DNA of 64,000 nucleotides, taken from the NCBI GenBank assembly GCA_008694505.1, contig VZDJ01007749.1:2384941-2448940 (forward strand), in the 5' to 3' direction. The notes under the pieces were generated by a model, which saw nothing but the letters and a program-made list of their open reading frames with translations, was not told where the DNA came from and did not search any database. The translations under genes were made by a program, and so were the position numbers. Position 1 is the first letter of the stretch. Each line of letters opens with the position of its first letter. This DNA comes from Cyanoderma ruficeps (Eukaryota; Chordata; Aves; Passeriformes; Timaliidae). Below are positions 1 through 13,853 of this stretch, in pieces.

Positions 1-764
1 ATATATTTTGTCTGCCCATAGGGTGCTTCCTTCCCTGAGGAAAAGAAATGCACATAATAGGGGGTTTCTCAGCCAAAATACCAGGAATGGTCTCTCCGTT
101 TTGTCATGTGCTTGGAAGTTACTCCACTAAAAGCAGAAATAGTGCAGAATTTCATGTGGGGTGAATAAAACATTAGCATTTTGTTATTTAGAAGCATTGT
201 TTACTTCTGTCTTGCTTTTCTGCTCAAGAGCACAAAGATTTACATCTTTATCTGGAAATGTTTATCCTTTCTAGTGTAATTATGAAGTGAAGGTGCTCGT
301 TAGACATGTCTAATCCCTTTGTCAATCTTATCTTTTATTCAGAATGAGGTTTTTAAATGATCTGCTTTTAATCTTTATTCCCCACATTTTTAATGCTTCT
401 TGTGCTGAATTTTTAAGATTCATGCTTTTCCATCTGTGCTGTGAGAAGGGGTGAGCACGATGCAGTGAAAAGAACGTGCTTATTTATTATTTCTGTTTCC
501 AATTAGGTGAGGCTCTTTAGGAGGGCTGGCAGCAACAGAGCTCCCTAGAGGAAGGGGTGTTGGGTATTTCCTTTGTGGAATAAAGGGACTTTGCAGCTTT
601 GAGGGGCTGCAAGTGGTAGGAGAGTTAGAGGCCAGAGATGTGTGTCACTCAAGGTCTGCCCTGGAGAGCAGGGAGAAGCCCCAGGGGTGATGGACAGAAT
701 TTACAGGAGGTCTGAGCAGAGCTTACTGCCACTAGGAACAAGCCACTGAGGAACTTGGCCATTC

Positions 765-1040
765 AGTGTTTAGAGATGGACTGCACAAAAGAGGGGGACA
801 AGCTTTTCAGCAGGGTCGATTTCAATTACATATAAGGAAGAAGCTTTTGACTGTTTGGTGCTGAGCCACTGGAATGTGTTGCCCAGAGAGGTGGTGGATG
901 AGCCATCCCTGGCAACATTCAAGGTCAGGTTGTTCTGGTTTCTGAGCAACCTGGTCAAGTAGGTGTCCCTCTGGGAAGGTCGACTGCATGACCTTGAATA
1001 GTCCCTTCCAACCTGTATTATTCTATTATTCCATGAACTC
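765..1040 (+). mobile_element. CR1 LINE 3'-end fragment
   Basis: The stretch follows the standard avian CR1 3' end in order: a block reading about 'tataaggaagaagc', then 'gttgcccagagaggtggtgg', 'catccctgg..acattcaaggtcaggtt', 'ccttccaacc', and a short ATTCTATTATTCC tail at about 1016-1034. CR1 copies are usually 5'-truncated, and only the 3' UTR and the end of the second ORF are present. The body is diverged, which suggests an old insertion. It sits in the same orientation as FSHR, in intron 2. The 5' boundary is approximate. Confidence 0.85.
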
Positions 1041-2330
1041 CAAACCTCCAAAGGCACTGGATGTCAGGGTAGGGAGGATATAAAATCTTCCCAGTTCTCT
1101 TCCAATATCCTGTAAGGTTTTTCTGCTTTAAAGTTAATTATCCTTGTTGATATTCTAATCAAAGCTGCCTTTTTTGAGCTTAAAACGCTTTCATCCTTCT
1201 TTGAGACATCCTGTGCAGGGGAGGTCAAGACACATTGCTTCAAAACCCATGACTTGAAGTGCCCTCACATGGCACTGTCCAGACTCTTTTGTCATTGCGT
1301 TTTCACCATGTGCCACATCCTGGCTCCTCCGTTCCCTGGTCCTGACCCTCTGTTGGGGGACCCAGTGCTATGAGCTGAGGCCGGAGGCACATTTGCAGTG
1401 GAGGAATAACCTCCAAGGAGGAACAGAGGATACAGCCAAGAGGCAATGAATTTCTACCGAGGGAAGTAAATGGATTTCAGTTCATCTGCAACAGCCATGT
1501 GCCAAGGCATAATTGACAACACAAACTGTTTTTTTTAAAAATAAGTTTGGTTTTGCCTGTGTTTCTTGGTAGCAGACCTAAACACACTAACAAGTGGCTT
1601 TTCACGAGCCTTCATCTGTCACTATCAAGGATCCTGTTTTGTATTCCCAGGACCCAGAGTAGCTCTGAATAGCACATTATATTTCCATCCTACTGTGCTG
1701 CCAGGCACTGTGCTTTCAGGGTAACAGATAACATGTTAACGACTGAAACAGGCTGTAAAAATGAGGGGGAATTGTGTCAGCAGTGGGCAATCACTCAGGT
1801 CTCCAGAGGGAGGGCCTCCTAATGGGGATCTCAGCTAAGCACTGCACAGGCTTAACTTCAAGGCAGCACCTTCCTGTGAACTGGACAGTCTCCAGGTTTC
1901 AGACACCTTTCCCACACAGGAGATTGATTTCATATTGATAAAAATCTAGGATGTATTTGTTCTTGATTTTGGTGGTGTGCAGGCAACATCAGTCCCAGCA
2001 ATGTGACAGGAAGGTGTCTTTTTATCTGCACATGTAAGGATGCTTCTATTCACTACATTTTGTGAACCTGTTGGCAGGCTGAAAGCTCTCTGCACTCAAG
2101 GGGCAAAGCTCTCATTTGCCACGACTCCTTTGGTTCACAGGAGAGTGGGTAACGGCAGTGCAATAATTTTTCTTTGGGGAAGACTACCTTTCTCTGAGGA
2201 AGACCATCCAGGAGCCCTCTCTTCCTCTTCTTGCTGTTATTCACTCTCAGTAGCCTTTTTTAAAATCTGTAGAGCTTACTCCAGCTTTTACTCCAGCACT
2301 GACCTTGTCTAATCGTATTGATTGTTAGTA

Positions 2331-2470
2331 ACTGAACGCTAATTAGGAAGCAAGTTGCTATGGCAATTCTTGAGTCATACATATAAAGGGAAAATACTGC
2401 TAAAACCACTAGTGCATGGTGACTATTAGCATAGTTAAACAAATTAAAAATATAATTCATTCAGATATAT
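2331..2470. promoter_or_regulatory. Candidate conserved non-coding element with RFX-like X-box
   Basis: The sequence at 2354-2367 reads GTTGCTATGGCAAT, close to the palindromic RFX consensus of two GTTGCC-type half-sites. Just upstream, at 2339-2346, is CTAATTAG, a palindromic homeodomain core. An AT-rich run with further homeodomain-like cores follows to about 2460. Only motif resemblance is visible; conservation and activity are unknown. Confidence 0.25.
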
Positions 2471-5400
2471 GCTGGAATTCAAATTGGGACCTAATATGTA
2501 ACAAGGAAGCTTTTCCCTTGCTACCACATTTTCCTCTTTCATGATAGTTTTTTTTCTTTTATTTGTATGTTGAATGAGTTATACATAATTTTAGGACTAA
2601 ATTACGAAGTAGGCTTTGGGTTGTTCTCCACTCGGCAGCCCACACAAAATATGTCACAACAACTTTCATGTGACAGGAGAATGGCTCAGGCAGAGGGTAA
2701 TAGGACTTGGAACCCCCCAGATTTCTGGGTCATTTGTTCATATCCAGTCCGCATGTGTGTGATGAATGTTTTATTTTCACATGGGTAGGCTGATGGCTGG
2801 CATACCATGAGAGGGTGATGTCAGCCTGTGCCCTCGGGAGATGGTGATTCATTGCAAGCTAAGGCTGCCACAGCTGGTTGTCAGCAGCAGCAGCCTCTTT
2901 TGGCCAGACTTTGAAATGGGGTCTCAGTGGGTGTCCACACTCCTTTGTGGGGCTCTGTGGGAAGGTTTGATTGCTTTGGCTGTGCTGTGCCTCATCTGTG
3001 GATAAATGGAAGATTTTGCCATCCACATCAATAAAGTCTTTTTACCTCACTAAATGTGACCTAAAAGAAAATCAAGTGCATTCTCCCTGTTTAATGGGGG
3101 CCTTGCTTCTTTTCCCTTGGCACCTTCCTAAGTAATCATGTCACTGACAAAGCTGAGCTCTCCTAACAGGTCTCCATCTGCACATCTTTAAGGAGGAGGA
3201 TATAAGAGCATGCATCCTGGTGCTACCCTTCTGGGCTCTTTGAATGATGAGGCAAAATGTATCTAGGAGGGTCACAGGTCTAGATGGGAGAGAGTGGTGT
3301 CCTGAGTTCAGGTCATGACCTGAACTCCAAGGGAGTTTCTCTGCCCCTCTCAGTCTTCAGTGCATGCATGTCCTTAAATTGACTTTAGCAGCACACAGAG
3401 AAAAGAGTGAGCATAAATGGAGTCATTTTATAGCATTAATCTCTTTTAACTGGCCTCATAGATAAATATTCTCTGTGTGGCTTCTTGGGACTTGCATGCT
3501 CACAGAGGTTCATTCATTTAACTGAAAATAAGTTATAAAATTGATTAGAAGTGCCAGTTGAAAAAAAGACCACAACAAATAATCACACACACAAAAAAAC
3601 ACACCTAAAAAAAATCACAATATACGAGTATGTTTGACTTCATTAGATCATCTAAATCCGAAATATCTGATACGGGGTTTTGTGTAGTCCTGAAGCTAAA
3701 TAGGTGTCACTGTCCTGACCCTGCTACTTTGAAGTATCAATTGCATGATTTCAGTAATTCTGCCCCCAGGGCAAAGACAAAAATTAAAACCCTATGTATT
3801 TAAGCTGCTGCATAATCTGTCCTCACCAAAGGCATTCAGATGGAGCACAAGGGATTCATTTGGGGAATCTCTTAGCCATAGCCACACTGCAGAGCCATCT
3901 TGGAACTGATGGAAAGAGTACAATGCAACCCTATTACCTCTATGTAGAAGAACGTGGTGTGCAGGAGCTGCTGGTTGCTTTCTGTTTGCTGTATCTTTCT
4001 GCAGGTAAGAAAAATGCCCTTTTTTCCAGGGGTCTGGTCCAAATTTGAGTAATTTCAAGACAAAGTATCTTTCAGAGGGAATTCTGATCATGTTCCATAA
4101 TCTTATGTAATATTTGTATTTTCATTTTGCTATTAAAATAATTCAAAATGCATGCTTTTTTCCCATCTGGTGGAGGAAAAAAAAAAAGCATATCATTTTT
4201 CTTTTTGTTTTAATTCAGTGTTTAACATGCAAAAAACATTCCTTTAAATCTGAGCTAATTTGCTGTCACAGGATTGCCTTTAAGTTTATGTACTTCTGTG
4301 TTCTGTGTATTGAGCTGTGTGTTTTCTAGAGAAAACACTTATTCAAAATTGCAGGAAAATTTGCACTCCTCTAAAATGTAGAACGTTAATATAAATACAG
4401 ATCCACTATTAAAACCAATGGATTTTCATTCCTTCCGCTAGAGTCTGAAATCTTCTTCAGTCTCAACTAAAGCAATGATATTTATCAGAAATTATGGATT
4501 TAATTTTCTTTATTTATTTTTTAAATGTTTTTCATCAGCATGACTTCTCCAAATTGTATTTTTTTGGTTTGGGATTTCTTGAGGAATTGTTTTTCCCCCT
4601 TATCAGTAGTATTTTCTCAAAGAGTTTTACTGGAAATACAAAAAGGCTTTGCCAGGCTTGCATGCTGTGAAAACACTGTAAGTTCCATTTTATTTACATC
4701 AATACAGGAAGTCAGACAGAAAAAATATCATAAATACATGAAATACTGTTCAGCCAAGGAATAGACACAGCAACTTCTAAGGAGAACATGATTTTTTTTT
4801 TATTCAAACCACATTTCTTTTTCAGCCTCCTTCTTTAGTGCTGTGGCTAGGGAGGAAGATTCCTCTTTTCTCTTGATGAAGAAGGAAGACCTAATTCCAA
4901 TAAGGTTTTTGCATCATGTCTAGGTCAAACTTCCTTCTATGCCCCAGTTATACATGACCCAGGACAGTGGGGAGAAGGGTTCCCAGGTAGATCAAAGTAC
5001 TCTGACAGGAGCAATACATTGTTCCCAAGTGGCTGAGAATTGCCTCTGGGTTCTCAAGGGTTTTGCCTCATTCCTGTGGAGTGGTTCTTCCTGAGGGCTC
5101 TTCATCAAAGGCCGGGTCCAGCCTTGTGAATTTTGGATTCCTTGTGAAAGATCCACAAGAGCAGAAAGCCTTTGTTTAGTGCTTCTCCAGAGTGGGTTAC
5201 AGAGCAGTGGTGGCAGCAGCCTCCTTGTAAATGGGGTAAGATGTGCAGAGAGGCAGCTGCTGCCTGCTTTCGGTGAGCAAGAACCATCCTGTGACCATGG
5301 GTTTATTATATTTATTGCTTTTATTGGAATATTGTGTGTATACACACATACACAAACACAGAAACATATTATTGTAGTGAATTTTGGCCCAAGTTTTATG

Positions 5401-8400
5401 ACATCTTCCCTTCCCTCTATTAAGACTTTCATATCTGTGTGCAGCCTTGCAGTGTTTGCTGATAAGGGTTATAACTCAGGTGGAAGCATATGATTTTCCA
5501 AGGTTTCATAGTGGACAGCTGTTCAGTTATTTGTAAAATAAGACTCTAGGCATTTTGATTCAGTCTCCTCTTTGCTGCCACTTGACAAAAGGGCTGGGGA
5601 TTGTGTGCAATTCCCATGTTTGCATGTCATATCTGCATCTTCCAACACAGAACCTGGAGATTTGGGGTTAACAGTAATTTTTTCTGCTCATGATGGTATC
5701 ATAATTTGATAAATAAGTCTCGTTGCACACTTGTTTTGTAAAGCTTTTGATTTAGTAGCTTCTTGGTGGTGCATGTTTTTTCTCTGGCAGTCTGTAGCAA
5801 GGCAGAGGTTTGGATTTAACTTTGGAAGTGTAAAAGAATATTCTTTTCCTTGGTTAGGCTATAGGTAATCACACAAACATTTATGCAGTACCATCTTAGC
5901 TGAGCCTGGTGCTAAAGCTCAAGAATAAGAGTTTGTAGGGTCAAGGCTTCAGTTTGACATAAAACATAAGGGTAGTAAGTAGCTTTTATGGAAGGGAAGA
6001 ATGAATGCAAATAGAAAAGAGGAGACAAGGAAATCTCTGTGCTGGAAAAGAATATTTCACAGAGAGAACTCAACACTGAATAAGAGAAACCTAAATCCTT
6101 TCAGGAGAACATTTGAAAGATGTAGTGCATGGTGCTGGCAGCTGTTGGATCATGTCTATATTCATAATTTGGCTTAACATTAGGCAATGCTAATATTTTT
6201 ATTATGATGGGTCAAGTCATGGAGATTTATTTTCACTGAAGTGGGTGTATGTACCATATGATTTGCTCTGGTGAATAATACTCAGTGTTCTGGGAGGATT
6301 TTTAATGCAAAAATTGAGGAGTAAGAATGATTTTTTTTTATAATTTCCTATCTTAGCTAAAATGTTTAATTGTGCCTATCTGAGGCACTTGTTATTCTGG
6401 ATATTTCTGTTTCTGTAACGTATTTGAATTAGCAATGAACTGTCCTCCAGAGGCCTCTCGTGGATGTGTGCTTCCTTAAAGCATTTCAAAACTGTCTGCT
6501 GAAGTATCTGGGACCATCTGCTCCAGGATGATCTGTTTGGAAAGGCTGTCACTAGACTTTGGGTTCTGGAAGCCACATGTTCTCCCAGTCCAAGACAGTG
6601 TGCCTATTGATTTTTCCCAGAAATTATTTGCCATGGTTCCTCGTTCAGCTGCTCTCCTGAATGATTGTCTCAAATGTAATTTCTTCATCTGCCCGGGTCA
6701 TCTTAATAAACTATTAATCATTAGCTGGCTACTAAAGCCATGAGAGGAGTAACACAAGATAAGTGGCAATAAATGCTGCTTTCCCATTTCCATGGAAGGA
6801 GTTACAACTTAGGAATATCAGCATCTCTGAAAGAGAAGGTCCCTTCCTCAGCTGAATATCCCTCTTTTTCTGCCAACATGGTCTCAACATCCTCTGGAGC
6901 CCATCATGCCTGAGGTGAAAAAGTGCCATTGACTGAGTGGGTGTTTCTATTTTGCACACATTTTTCTGTCTTCCCTGCAAGCTTTCATAGTCAAAGATAA
7001 AATGTAGTATTACCCGAAGCTGAGGCAGCAGACATGTCTGTCCCAGGGGCACTGAGTTCTAAGCCCCGTCTCCCTGGGCTGCCCGTGTGGAGCTGGATTT
7101 CTGTGGAAAGCTGCCATTTCCTCCAAAGATCCTTTTTCTCTCGTTTGACCCTACAAAGTTCCATGCATTTTCAGCATTGCTGGCAGTAAACTGAAAGGGG
7201 TATAATACACTCCCTTAGTGCTGGAGCATGAGGTGATATCTGTTCCCCCAAACTGTACTGATTATAAAATCAATCTCTATAATGATGTAGCTTCGTCTGT
7301 TGGATCTGGTTGTTATCAGTCCCAATTCTGCAGACTAATCATGTGCTTTTTCAGATTAGAGAGACCAATTTAAAGCCGTTACATGGACAATTAATTTGAT
7401 GCAACCAAACTCTCCACAGACTTTCATCTGGATTGCTGGCGTGGTGCTAAAGCACTGATAGAAATAAAATAAAATCCCCTTTGCTTCTGTCTGCTGTGCA
7501 GAAGTTTGCTGCTTTTTTTTTTTTTTCCCATGCCTGCAGGGATTTATCCGAGAACATGGTTTCATGCCCTTTGGAGAAGACAGGAAGGCACAGCATTGGC
7601 ACCTTCAGATAATCTCCCTCAAAGACTGATGCATACACTATCTGGCCCTAACTGTGGAGTTGCTAGTAGTGTTCAGTTGGTTAAATAGGTTTTCCACTTA
7701 ATTAGTAAGGCCAGTACTTACTTCAGCAAAGCAAAGAGATGATGAGAAGAGTCAGTCCTTGATTTCATTTCTGAAACATCAATATCTGCTAAAAGATATT
7801 ACCCTGTAACTCCCAGGTGTTCAATAAATCATGGTAGGGAGACAAGTTTTTCATGTTCACAAGGAAAAGTGACAGGACAAAGTGTCAACTATCTATTTTT
7901 TAAAGGTCAAAAGTCTCTAATATTTTTAAGAAAAATGGCTTTTCTTTTGTAATCTGTTAAAATCAATGTAGTAGCATTTTCCTGTCACTTTAGAGGGAAG
8001 TTTTCAAAAATAGATTTTAGACAGGCTTGTTTCTGATCAAGCTGAAGAAATAAAAGCCACTCCATCCATGACAGAGAGACAGAGAAGCCAGAGGTAGCCA
8101 GGTGTTTAATTTTTCAGTTCAGACACGTCCCAGGCTGGTCCCATGGGGGGTCACCCAGTGAATGCTGGGCAGGATTGCCTGGGCAACACCACATTTACTT
8201 CCGAAGCTTGACATAAATTGTGACATCAGTCAAACCACTGAGTAAAACTGACCTGGAAAATTGCTCTAAAGAGTATTTATATTTATAGAAAGGGCGGGAA
8301 ATAAGCATTGCTGGCCTTTTTCCCCTTCTCTTTTCCCTTAAATGAACATGATGCTGTTGATTTGTAGCAGTACAGAGAGCACAGTAAGGCCACTTGCTCT

Positions 8401-11400
8401 GGGAATCAGTACCTTAAACCTCCAGCATCACTGCTGATTGCAGGTACCTATAGAGTGTTAGAAAAGCATTCATGGGAATCCACAGGATAGCTATGCCACA
8501 AAAGAATTGCATCAAAAGCAAAGGATTATAGCCAATAAAGACCCAATTATAATGTATCCCAGGAAATACAAGGTGAACAGATCAAGTGTATAGGCTGTGT
8601 ACATACCTGCTCTGGAAAGGAATTTAAGGAAGGCTGTAGGAGTTTACAGGGATGGAGTCACAACCAGGACCACAGAATACAACTGTTCTTGGAGAGGGAG
8701 GAAATCCCTTCTTCACATGTGCCACATCTGTGGGCAAGGTGCACACGCCAAGCGAGGGCCAGGGAAGCCTTGACAGATGGGGCAGTCCCCTCTGCTAGTC
8801 CACCACAGGGAAAAAAATGCAGAAATCCATAAATCCCAAATTTACTCTGGCCATCAGACAGCTAAGCTCACTAGCTGGGCAGCAATTTCTCTCTGTCATC
8901 CACACTGCTGGAATTATGCCCATCCCTGGGCATCATGTAAGGGGCTAATGCTGGCCTAAGCTGCTCCTCTGCCTCATGTATGCTCTGCTCTTCTTTTGGC
9001 ACAACTTACCATTTACTGATCTCTGTTAACCTTCTCTATCTGTATGTAGGCACACGTGCATAAATACACTTTTTTTTAAAACAGTCATATTTCCAAGCAG
9101 GAGAAGAAATTACCCTATGCCCTATCCCTGCATGCTCCACTCTGATCCTGAAAGGAAGTCCTATCATAAAACTTCCAGTCTATTATTCTTTCATTATTTT
9201 GAAATATGAGACCACTTGGCCCCAAGATCATTAGTTGATGAGTTTAATACAGTCTTGTTTTTTCTGTAAGGCTTTGGTTACTCTAAGGGACTTTTCCTTT
9301 AGTGACCTACAAAGAAACTGCTATGAACTCTAACTCCCTTGCTAACAGAATTGTTTAAAAGGCCATTTCGATGTATCTTGATTTTTATGGGTTGCACTCA
9401 ATGCGGCTGGTTTGAAAGGGAATCCTTCCTATGGATCACACTGGGCTCTGCCACAGATGCCATGGCGTTGTACCCCCGGCCTTGCCTCAGGGCAGCTTTG
9501 CAGGCAGATTGAATGATTTTCCCTCTCTCTCTCTTCTCACGCATCCTCTGACTGTCACACGTAGAAATGATACGCTGCACACAGTTGCTGGGGAATGGGT
9601 AATGACAATTCCAGTCTGCTACTTTAATGGCAAATTAGAGGAAATGCCTTAATCATGTGATGTCACATCATGGAGTCTTACATTCTCTTTGCAGAAAAAT
9701 AAAAACAGTTGTCCTCCGCGCCTTTGGAAAATGCGTTTACCGAATGCTTTCAAATCTTTTAGGCTCTATTTGAGGGAACAATTTATGCTTTCAAGGATCA
9801 CTGTTGATTTCAGTACAACTCCGCATGCAGTGGAAACTAAGCTCAGGCAGATGCCTAAGCACTTTGCAACCACTGGGTGGTTGGGATATTTGGGATTTTT
9901 TTAAGAAATTGCCCCTGACTGTTTTGCACGCCATCTATTCCAAGGCTTGTCTGTTTCAGAAGTGATGCTGGGATTGCCGGCTGGGTTTCCTGCCATAGCT
10001 ACCAGCAGCACAAATAGGGCCATTCGTTCCAAACAAACAATGTAATAACAGCCCCATCTTCTCTCTTGATGACATATAATCAGATCTGCATTATGAGCAA
10101 TCATCTGTTTGTGTGTATTTATACTGTAAGACAAATCACTTGCACAAACACTAGCCAGCAATCCCTTTTTTCTCTTTGTAGCTGCTGCCTCAGGTATTAT
10201 TTGCTCTCCTCTACAGAGGATCTGAGTCTGCTGATTTGGTTGTTTGATGTGAACAGCAGTGGTTTGCACTTTTAATGTCATGGATACCTGTATCCAAGAC
10301 AGTGCGGTTTGGGATTTCCAGGAGCATGTGTGCACCATTTGCTAGATATGAATAAATAGTTCACACAAATTATGCAACCAAACCCCAGACTGGGACTGCC
10401 TATTTTTCACAGGGTGTGACTGATCTCCTAAACAGAATAGTTTTATTTTATTTATCCTTCTTACCTGAACAACAGCCCTGTCAGGTTGTACAGCCCAAAA
10501 CTGGGATTCATCTGCAAAGAACAATGATGAGTAAGGTCATCACCAACAGGATTTCCTGGAGAGAGTGTAGCAGAGGATACAGTCCCTTGCAAGGGAGAAA
10601 GGGTCTTTTCCTTGACCGCTGCAATCCCCTGAACACAGAGGATGCAGCCCAGGACCAGAAGGGTTACTGCCTTCTGCCACTGACAATTTTCCCTTCTTTT
10701 CCTTTTACTGATCTTGAGATGTTCATAACCTCAGCAGCTGCCAAACAGGTTTGCTTTACCTGGGAGACCAAAAAAAAAATCATTTTAAATGGATATATTT
10801 ATATATGCTCATATTTTCATTACCTGTTTTAAAAGAAAAAAAAAAGACTGTCATCTTTGTACCTGTGAATGGGAATGTTAGAATGAAAGTGAAATCATTT
10901 CCCACGTCACTGAAAGCCCCCTCACACAGGTGTCATTTAATTCTGTTTTTAAAAAAATCTCTAAAAAACTTACTATTTTAAAAATCTAATCTTGCAAAAA
11001 CAGTTTAGAGATTCCTATCTTCCTACCTCTCTTCATTCCTTTCCTTCACCATACATTCTCCAAGCCTTCCAGAGTGCCATGGCCTGCTTGTGCCCTACTT
11101 TAATCAGATCTGTATCTTCCATTTCTAGAATCAAAACAAAGCAAATAACCTAGTACACTCGCAGGAAGCCAAAACACTCTTCTGATGCAGAAACATTCAT
11201 TTTTAGGCAATCCATTTAGAAAGCTGTGTCATCCAAGTTGTTCCAAAGTTAGATAGCAGATTGGATCATAAAAAATTATTACCCTCAGCAGCACTATCTG
11301 CTGGGTGAGGTCACAACTATATTATGGTTTCTTAATAACCCTTTTTTCCCTGTATAAGGCCAACACATCTGCAACATTTTTCCCCTGAAGTTCTTAGTGG

Positions 11401-11648
11401 CATCTTCTGTCAAAATGCATTTGTTGGTATTAAACATGCTGCTTTTTCTGAAGATTTTTTTTCTAGACAGGTGATTTTTAGATTTTGGGGAATGGCAAAT
11501 ATACACATGACCACCCAAAAAGAGCACTAGGAAAACCAAACCAAATCTTAAAGGTCTGAGACAGCTCCCATGTTGTTAAATCTTCAAGACTGCAGTTAGG
11601 CTAGTACATTTTATACTGTCATTTAAATACCTCATAGGGAGTGTTTGC

Positions 11649-11705
11649 TTCTATTCTATTCTATTCTATTCTANTATTCTATTCTATTCTATTCTATTCT
11701 ATTTT
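11649..11705. repeat. (ATTCT)n microsatellite with an undetermined base
   Basis: About eleven copies of the pentamer ATTCT/CTATT run through this segment in intron 2. One N at 11674 breaks the phase of the repeat, so the true repeat number is uncertain and the N may stand for a collapsed length difference between reads. Confidence 0.95.
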
Positions 11706-13386
11706 ATATTTCTACTTATATCTTGTAATTATTTTTAAAGAAAGCAGGAAGATGAAAAAAGTCTCTGAAGCATCCCTTGCAATGGCTGCATATCTCACAT
11801 GGTGTGAAGGAGTCCCTGTCTCAGTCAAAACATTTTGTTGCTGCTGAAAATTAAGTAATAAAGAGGAACACACATGTGAGCTGGTGGTTCAGCACTGCTA
11901 AACAAACCCAGTCCTCAGTGCACCCTGCCAAGCATCTATTGTCGTCCTCATGTACTTTTATTTTCTTATTCTCCAGCCAGTTTAGAGCTCGTGGAGCAGA
12001 GCAGAGCTGGATTTCTTCCAAAAAAAAAAGAACTTGAGGAAACAGGAGGGAAAACTTCATATTAAACTAAAAAATATTAAACCACTAAGGCATTTTTTTT
12101 TAAACTAAAAAGTTCAGCTGAAAAACATATCTTCTTTTGCAAGGCTTTTGTTTGTCTTAAATGGACAGGTAATCTGTTACTCAGAAGAGAGTGGAATACA
12201 TTTCTATTCCTCTGATTAATTTTTGTGATTATTTTTTGACTTTGCACCTGACATTACAATCTCATGTTTTACCTCAGGTCTATTTGAATCTATTTGCAAT
12301 CATCATAATTTCAAAACAGCAAGATATCCTGGAACAAGTATTGTCCAGTTTGCAATCTATTTATCCAAGATTTCATTCCAAAGATGTGTGCAGTTACCTT
12401 ATGATTAAAATGCAGTAGACCATGATGCTATCACTGAATTACAGCTGTATTACAAATTTTATTTCCTACAGCTGACCTCAGCCTGAGAAAATATCATTTT
12501 GGCACCATTTCCAAAAAATGGCAGTGAGGAATCTTTTGGCATGGCTGTCTTTACCGTGACCTCCCTGGTCAGTGCAGGATAAGTAATGTGATTGGGACAG
12601 GGGACAGTGCAGTGATGCCCACTTGATTCACCAGGAGAACTCCTGAGCTCTAAATTGCACCGGGGCCTGAGCCCTGTCTTTGCTATCCCACAGATTAAGG
12701 AAGCAAAGAAATACGTGCTCTGGGCTAGCAGGAGATGCATTCTGGTGTGGTAATAGCAGTAAACTGGCCATTTATATTCTGCAGTTCTCTGGTTGTAAGT
12801 GGGCAATACCTGTGTACAGACCATGTCAAATAGGGTTTGCTCCAAGGTATGGAAGACTTCTTCACTTCTGTGGTGTCCAGCTGTTGTTAACAAGGGCAGA
12901 TCTGCTGGTGGCTTAACTTTAATCTCTCTATTTTCCATTGGGTCAAGACAGCAGTGTCCTGTTGCTGAAGTTGTGTCATATTTCTTGGGAACTTTTTAGC
13001 TGTCTTTATTTTCAACCACCTTCACCCCCTCTTTTCTTCACTGAGTTAAAAGGTTTCATTAAATTTCTATCAGTAATTAGTAATGTCAGAAGTCCAGCAG
13101 CCCATGATGGATAGACCCTGACTTCTGATGCACAGGGAATGGTGACAGCAGGACATGCAGGGCTGATGCTGCAGATACAAACTCCAGCTTCAGATCTCTG
13201 TTCCTGACTGTTGTTATTGCTTGCCACAGCAGTGCTCATCAGTGTTTCTGTTTTTTCTTATCTAATATCCACCTTGTTTTTAAAACTCATCAGTAATCTG
13301 AGAAGAAGCTCCTTGTGAATTTTTCACTTCTCCAGTTTCTGCTTCACCATGACTTGAAATATCTTGACTTCTAAATTATTTTTCAG

Positions 13387-13461
13387 AGAGATCTCACAGA
13401 ATGATGCCTTGGAGGTCATAGAAGCAAATGTGTTTTCCAACCTTCCCAAACTACATGAAAT
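13387..13461 (+). CDS. FSHR: FSHR exon 3 (LRR)
   Basis: This 75-base exon encodes one leucine-rich repeat of the hormone-binding ectodomain, human-equivalent residues 76-99 plus split codons at each end. The translation runs [20 protein letters not shown] then KLHE, against [20 protein letters not shown] in human FSHR. The acceptor is a pyrimidine-rich TTTTTCAG and the donor is GTAAGT. The first base completes the codon begun in exon 2, and the last two bases (AT) are completed by the A that opens exon 4, giving Ile. Length and phase match the mammalian exon exactly. It is the first FSHR exon in the window. Confidence 0.96.
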
Positions 13462-13853
13462 GTAAGTAATGAGCAATCTAAATGCAAAGGAGACAATTAT
13501 AAAGATTCATTATAGGCAAGTATCAAAGGTTTTGCAGTTTGGTTCAGGTAAGCACTGAAGAATTTGTAGCATTATAGGAGCATTTTAAATCTCCCTTTGT
13601 CTTTTCCATCTTCTTATCTAGCTGTCCCTTTCTTTACCTGCTCAGGTGAAAATTTATCCTCAGGTCACTGCCAGGATCAAAAGGGGGTGGGGTCTGCCTG
13701 TCTTACGGTAGGCTGCTCCCTGAAATCATCCAGATCTTCTGCTGTCAAAAGAAAATCTCAGCATATTGTTCCACTACACCACAGGACAAACACAAATTTT
13801 AAGATCAATATATTGATATATTTTTCTCTGATGTTTTCATTTCCTCTTTGCAG
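13462..13853 (+). other. FSHR: FSHR intron 3 (392 bases)
   Basis: A short intron with donor GTAAGT and acceptor CTTTGCAG. Its first three in-frame bases after the split codon are TAA, so retention would stop translation at once. No repeats or other features were recognised. Confidence 0.9.

Larger units (their letters stand above)
1..13386 (+). other. FSHR: FSHR intron 2, 3' part
   Basis: No coding exon was recognised here. I looked for exon 2, which should encode a 24-residue LRR with an RFVLTKL-like start, and did not see it, so intron 2 exceeds 13.3 kb on this reading. The stretch holds a CR1 3' fragment near 0.8-1.0 kb, an ATTCT microsatellite near 11.7 kb, a 14-base T run at 7513-7526, short CA-rich sequence near 5.34 kb and an RFX-like palindrome at 2354-2367. 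The remainder is unique-looking AT-rich sequence with short spurious open frames on both strands. Confidence 0.8.

Noticed and set aside
4000..4015. CTGCAGGTAAGA resembling adjacent acceptor and donor in intron 2
   Set aside because: Acceptor and donor motifs overlap with no exon between them, and no FSHR-like peptide adjoins.
4992..5432. 146-codon open frame on the - strand
   Set aside because: It includes a CA-rich simple repeat giving alternating Cys-Val, and no domain is visible.
12459..12938. 159-codon open frame on the - strand in intron 2
   Set aside because: No recognisable domain, low-complexity composition and overlapping antisense frames; no supporting gene structure.
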